Positions 6,634 through 8,001 of a stretch of DNA of 8,001 nucleotides are shown piece after piece (positions within the stretch are counted from its first letter, which is position 1; every line of letters starts with the position of its first letter). Source of the stretch: Bacteroidota bacterium (GTDB lineage Bacteria > Bacteroidota > Bacteroidia > Bacteroidales > WCHB1-69). Location of the stretch: assembly GCA_023459435.1 (NCBI GenBank), contig JAEWUL010000220.1:1-8001 (forward strand), read 5' to 3'. A program made the position numbers and the translations under genes. The notes under the pieces were generated by a model. It made no database searches and had not been told where the DNA came from. It was given only the letters and a program-made list of their open reading frames with translations.

Positions 6634-7809
6634 ATGGAAAATAAAAAAATCAAAACTCAATTTTTATTCCCTGTCCTCCTCTCCTTCTTTGTGATGAGTT
6701 TTTGTGACTTGGTTGGCATTAGTGTTGATCGTGTTAAACTTGATAATCCTGAAATGAGCAACACCCTGATACAACTAATCCCATTCGCAGTGTTCTTATG
6801 GTTCTTTATTTTATCGATCCCTGTAGGTGTTTTGCAAGACAGAATTGGGAAAAGAAACGTTCTTAACATAGGTATGTTAGTGACAGCGATTGGTCTTTTT
6901 ATACCATTTTTCTTTTACTCATTTACAACAGCCCTCATTGGATTTGCATTGTTAGGAATCGGGAATACGATTGTTCAGGTATCGGCAAACCCTTTATTGG
7001 TTGATGTGGTTCCTACCAACAGACGATCCAGTTTTTTAAGTTTTTCTCAATTCATCAAAGCACTGGGATCAATGGTTGCAGCTCCATTGACCGCTTTTTT
7101 TGCGAATCAATTTGGAGATCATAACTGGAAATTAACATTTTTAGTTTTTGGTATTGTATCTTTAATCTCAGTAATTTGGTTATACTTTTCCAAAATTGAA
7201 GAAACGATAAACACTGAAAAAAGAGCCACTTTTGCCTCCTCCTTGAAACTTTTTGGCAATGGGTATATCACTTCCATGGTGATCGGAATTTTCCTTGTGG
7301 TAGGTATAGATGTCGGAATTAACACCATTTCAGGTCAATTTTTATTAGATAAGTTTCAGTGTAAACAAGAGTTTGCAGAGTTAGGAAGAAGTGTTTACTT
7401 CTTTGCCAAAATGATCGGAACTTTTGGTGGAGCCTTGTTGTTAGCCCGATTAAGCAGTCGTAAATTCTTTATCTGGTCATCGATTATTGGTCTGGGGTCC
7501 ATATTAGGCTTGATGTTTGCCCCAACTCCTATGTCTGCGATGGTGATCATATTTATCATTGGACTGGGTGTTGCCAATATTTTCCCATTAATTTTCTCGA
7601 TTACTGTAGGGAAATATCCATTACGTGCCAATGAAATCTCTGGCTTAATGATCATGGCCGTTTCTGGCGGTGCAGCCATTCCACCACTTATGGGCTGGAT
7701 TCAAGACACTACTGGCACAGCCACAGCCACCATTTTTGTATTGGTTGCGTGCGCTGTTTACCTACTCATACTCTCCTTTTTCCAAAAGAAAGAGGAGAAA
7801 GAAGCATAA
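6634..7809 (+). CDS. MFS sugar transporter, FHS (fucose/glucose:H+ symporter)-like
   Basis: A 391-residue inner-membrane transporter with about 12 hydrophobic segments in two halves, split by a charged loop near 187-205 (KIEETINTEKRATF). The MFS loop 2-3 signature is GVLQDRIGKR at 65-74. The block GIGNTIVQVSANPLL at 108-122 corresponds to the (A/S)ANP region of helix 4 in FHS members, and SGLMIMAVSGGAAIPPLMGWIQD at 336-358 to the conserved helix 10-11 region. D25 in helix 1 (SFCDLVG) lies where FucP has its proton-coupling Asp. The acidic residue that often precedes the ANP motif is Gln115 here. Such proteins bring in L-fucose, glucose, galactose, mannose or GlcNAc by proton symport. It is the second gene of an operon with the ROK kinase (15-base gap, no promoter between). 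It ends in a Lys/Glu-rich tail beside an inverted repeat that spans the stop codon. Confidence 0.88.
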   Translation: MENKKIKTQFLFPVLLSFFVMSFCDLVGISVDRVKLDNPEMSNTLIQLIPFAVFLWFFILSIPVGVLQDRIGKRNVLNIGMLVTAIGLFIPFFFYSFTTALIGFALLGIGNTIVQVSANPLLVDVVPTNRRSSFLSFSQFIKALGSMVAAPLTAFFANQFGDHNWKLTFLVFGIVSLISVIWLYFSKIEETINTEKRATFASSLKLFGNGYITSMVIGIFLVVGIDVGINTISGQFLLDKFQCKQEFAELGRSVYFFAKMIGTFGGALLLARLSSRKFFIWSSIIGLGSILGLMFAPTPMSAMVIIFIIGLGVANIFPLIFSITVGKYPLRANEISGLMIMAVSGGAAIPPLMGWIQDTTGTATATIFVLVACAVYLLILSFFQKKEEKEA

Positions 7810-7829
7810 TTTTTTTATTCTTCTTTTGG
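7782..7829 (+). terminator. Possible terminator: inverted repeat across the MFS stop codon
   Basis: CCAAAAGAA at 7782-7790 is the exact reverse complement of TTCTTTTGG at 7821-7829, a 9-base stem with a 30-base loop that holds the TAA and a run of seven T. The loop is long and the stem AT-rich, so termination here is uncertain, but it is the only candidate structure after this operon besides the GC-rich block that overlaps it. Confidence 0.3.
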
Positions 7830-7875
7830 GCATTCCGGCTTCCCCAACGCACAGCCCGGCTCCGCCCTAATGCGC
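7828..7875. repeat. GC-rich REP-like intergenic element
   Basis: A block of about 48 bases that is markedly GC-rich against an AT-rich surrounding. It has outer arms GCATT (7830-7834) and AATGC (7869-7873), an internal odd palindrome AGCC-C-GGCT (7853-7861), GGGC/GCCC ends (7828-7831 and 7864-7867), and a partial direct repeat CCGGCTTCC (7835-7843) / CCGGCTCC (7856-7863). This composition is like the short intergenic palindromic repeats scattered in Flavobacteriia genomes. Only one copy is in the window, so its repeat nature is inferred. Confidence 0.4.
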
Positions 7876-7878
7876 TTT

Positions 7879-7886
7879 TAGATTTG
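7879..7886 (+). promoter_or_regulatory. Possible -7 promoter box (TAGATTTG)
   Basis: An exact TAnnTTTG match 38 bases before the ATG at 7925 and directly after the GC-rich block. The box is short and expected by chance at some rate in AT-rich DNA; the support is its intergenic position ahead of an open frame. Confidence 0.35.
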
Positions 7887-7924
7887 CAGTGTAACTTTTC
7901 AATATAGAAAACGTGTTAAATTTT

Positions 7925-8001
7925 ATGTTTAACAGTTTACTGGAAAGAGAAAGTGAACTTTCTAATGCGATAGATTTTGATCTATGTTTTGTAATAGACT
8001 T
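7925..8001 (+). CDS. Possible start of a further gene (3' partial, unknown)
   Basis: An ATG at 7925 opens a frame that stays open for 25 codons to the window edge and begins MFNSLLERESELSNAIDF. It is preceded by a -7 box at 7879-7886. The piece is too short for family recognition, and the opposite strand is also open here from the edge to a TAG at 7867-7869, so the coding call is weak. Confidence 0.25.
   Translation, partial: MFNSLLERESELSNAIDFDLCFVID

Noticed and set aside
7395..7679. Minus-strand open frame opposite the MFS gene
   Set aside because: It mirrors a clearly coding membrane protein; its composition is that of an antisense shadow.
7867..8001. Minus-strand frame open from the window edge to a TAG at 7867-7869
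   Set aside because: About 44 codons, Ser/Lys-rich, no recognisable motif; could be the end of a gene outside the window but cannot be told from chance.

Overview
The window reads as a chromosomal segment of a member of the Bacteroidota, most likely Flavobacteriia or a close relative. The DNA is AT-rich. Start codons lack a clear Shine-Dalgarno and sit behind A-rich leaders. Several genes are preceded by the Bacteroidota -7 box TAnnTTTG. Secreted proteins have signal peptides ending just before Gln, two membrane proteins belong to families typical of the phylum (patatin-linked Omp85 barrel, DUF4421), and there is a remnant of what looks like a type IX secretion (T9SS) C-terminal sorting domain.

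Layout. (1) 1-951 is the C-terminal beta-barrel of a patatin-like/Omp85-type outer-membrane protein whose N-terminus lies outside the window. (2) 1081-2467 is a two-gene unit: a small outer-membrane beta-barrel-like protein whose last codons overlap a secreted GH18 chitinase. The chitinase looks doubly truncated. It lacks the first strands of the TIM barrel, and near the end it runs out of frame with a tail resembling the end of a T9SS sorting domain (2418-2537). (3) 2540-3469 encodes a YeiH/UPF0324-family membrane transporter, followed by its own-promoter neighbour at 3581-4453, an AraC-type regulator with a GyrI-like effector domain. (4) 4476-5444 on the minus strand, convergent with the regulator, is a DUF4421 outer-membrane protein. 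(5) 5683-7809 is a sugar-use operon: a ROK-family sugar kinase without the usual zinc motif, then an FHS-type MFS sugar symporter 15 bp downstream. (6) 7810-8001 is an intergenic tail with an inverted repeat across the MFS stop, a GC-rich REP-like block, a further TAnnTTTG box, and the possible start of another gene running off the end.

The clearest functional pairing is kinase plus symporter: import of a hexose (or amino-hexose) by proton symport and phosphorylation on entry. Chitinase and sugar kinase could both fit chitin/GlcNAc use, but the chitinase appears decayed and the two are separated by unrelated genes, so no joint pathway can be claimed. I saw no CRISPR array, rRNA, tRNA, transposase or phage gene. 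Nothing here amounts to a clearly new system. The most interesting signals are the decayed chitinase with its out-of-frame tail, the GC-rich element at 7828-7875, and the paired direct repeat in front of the ROK operon.
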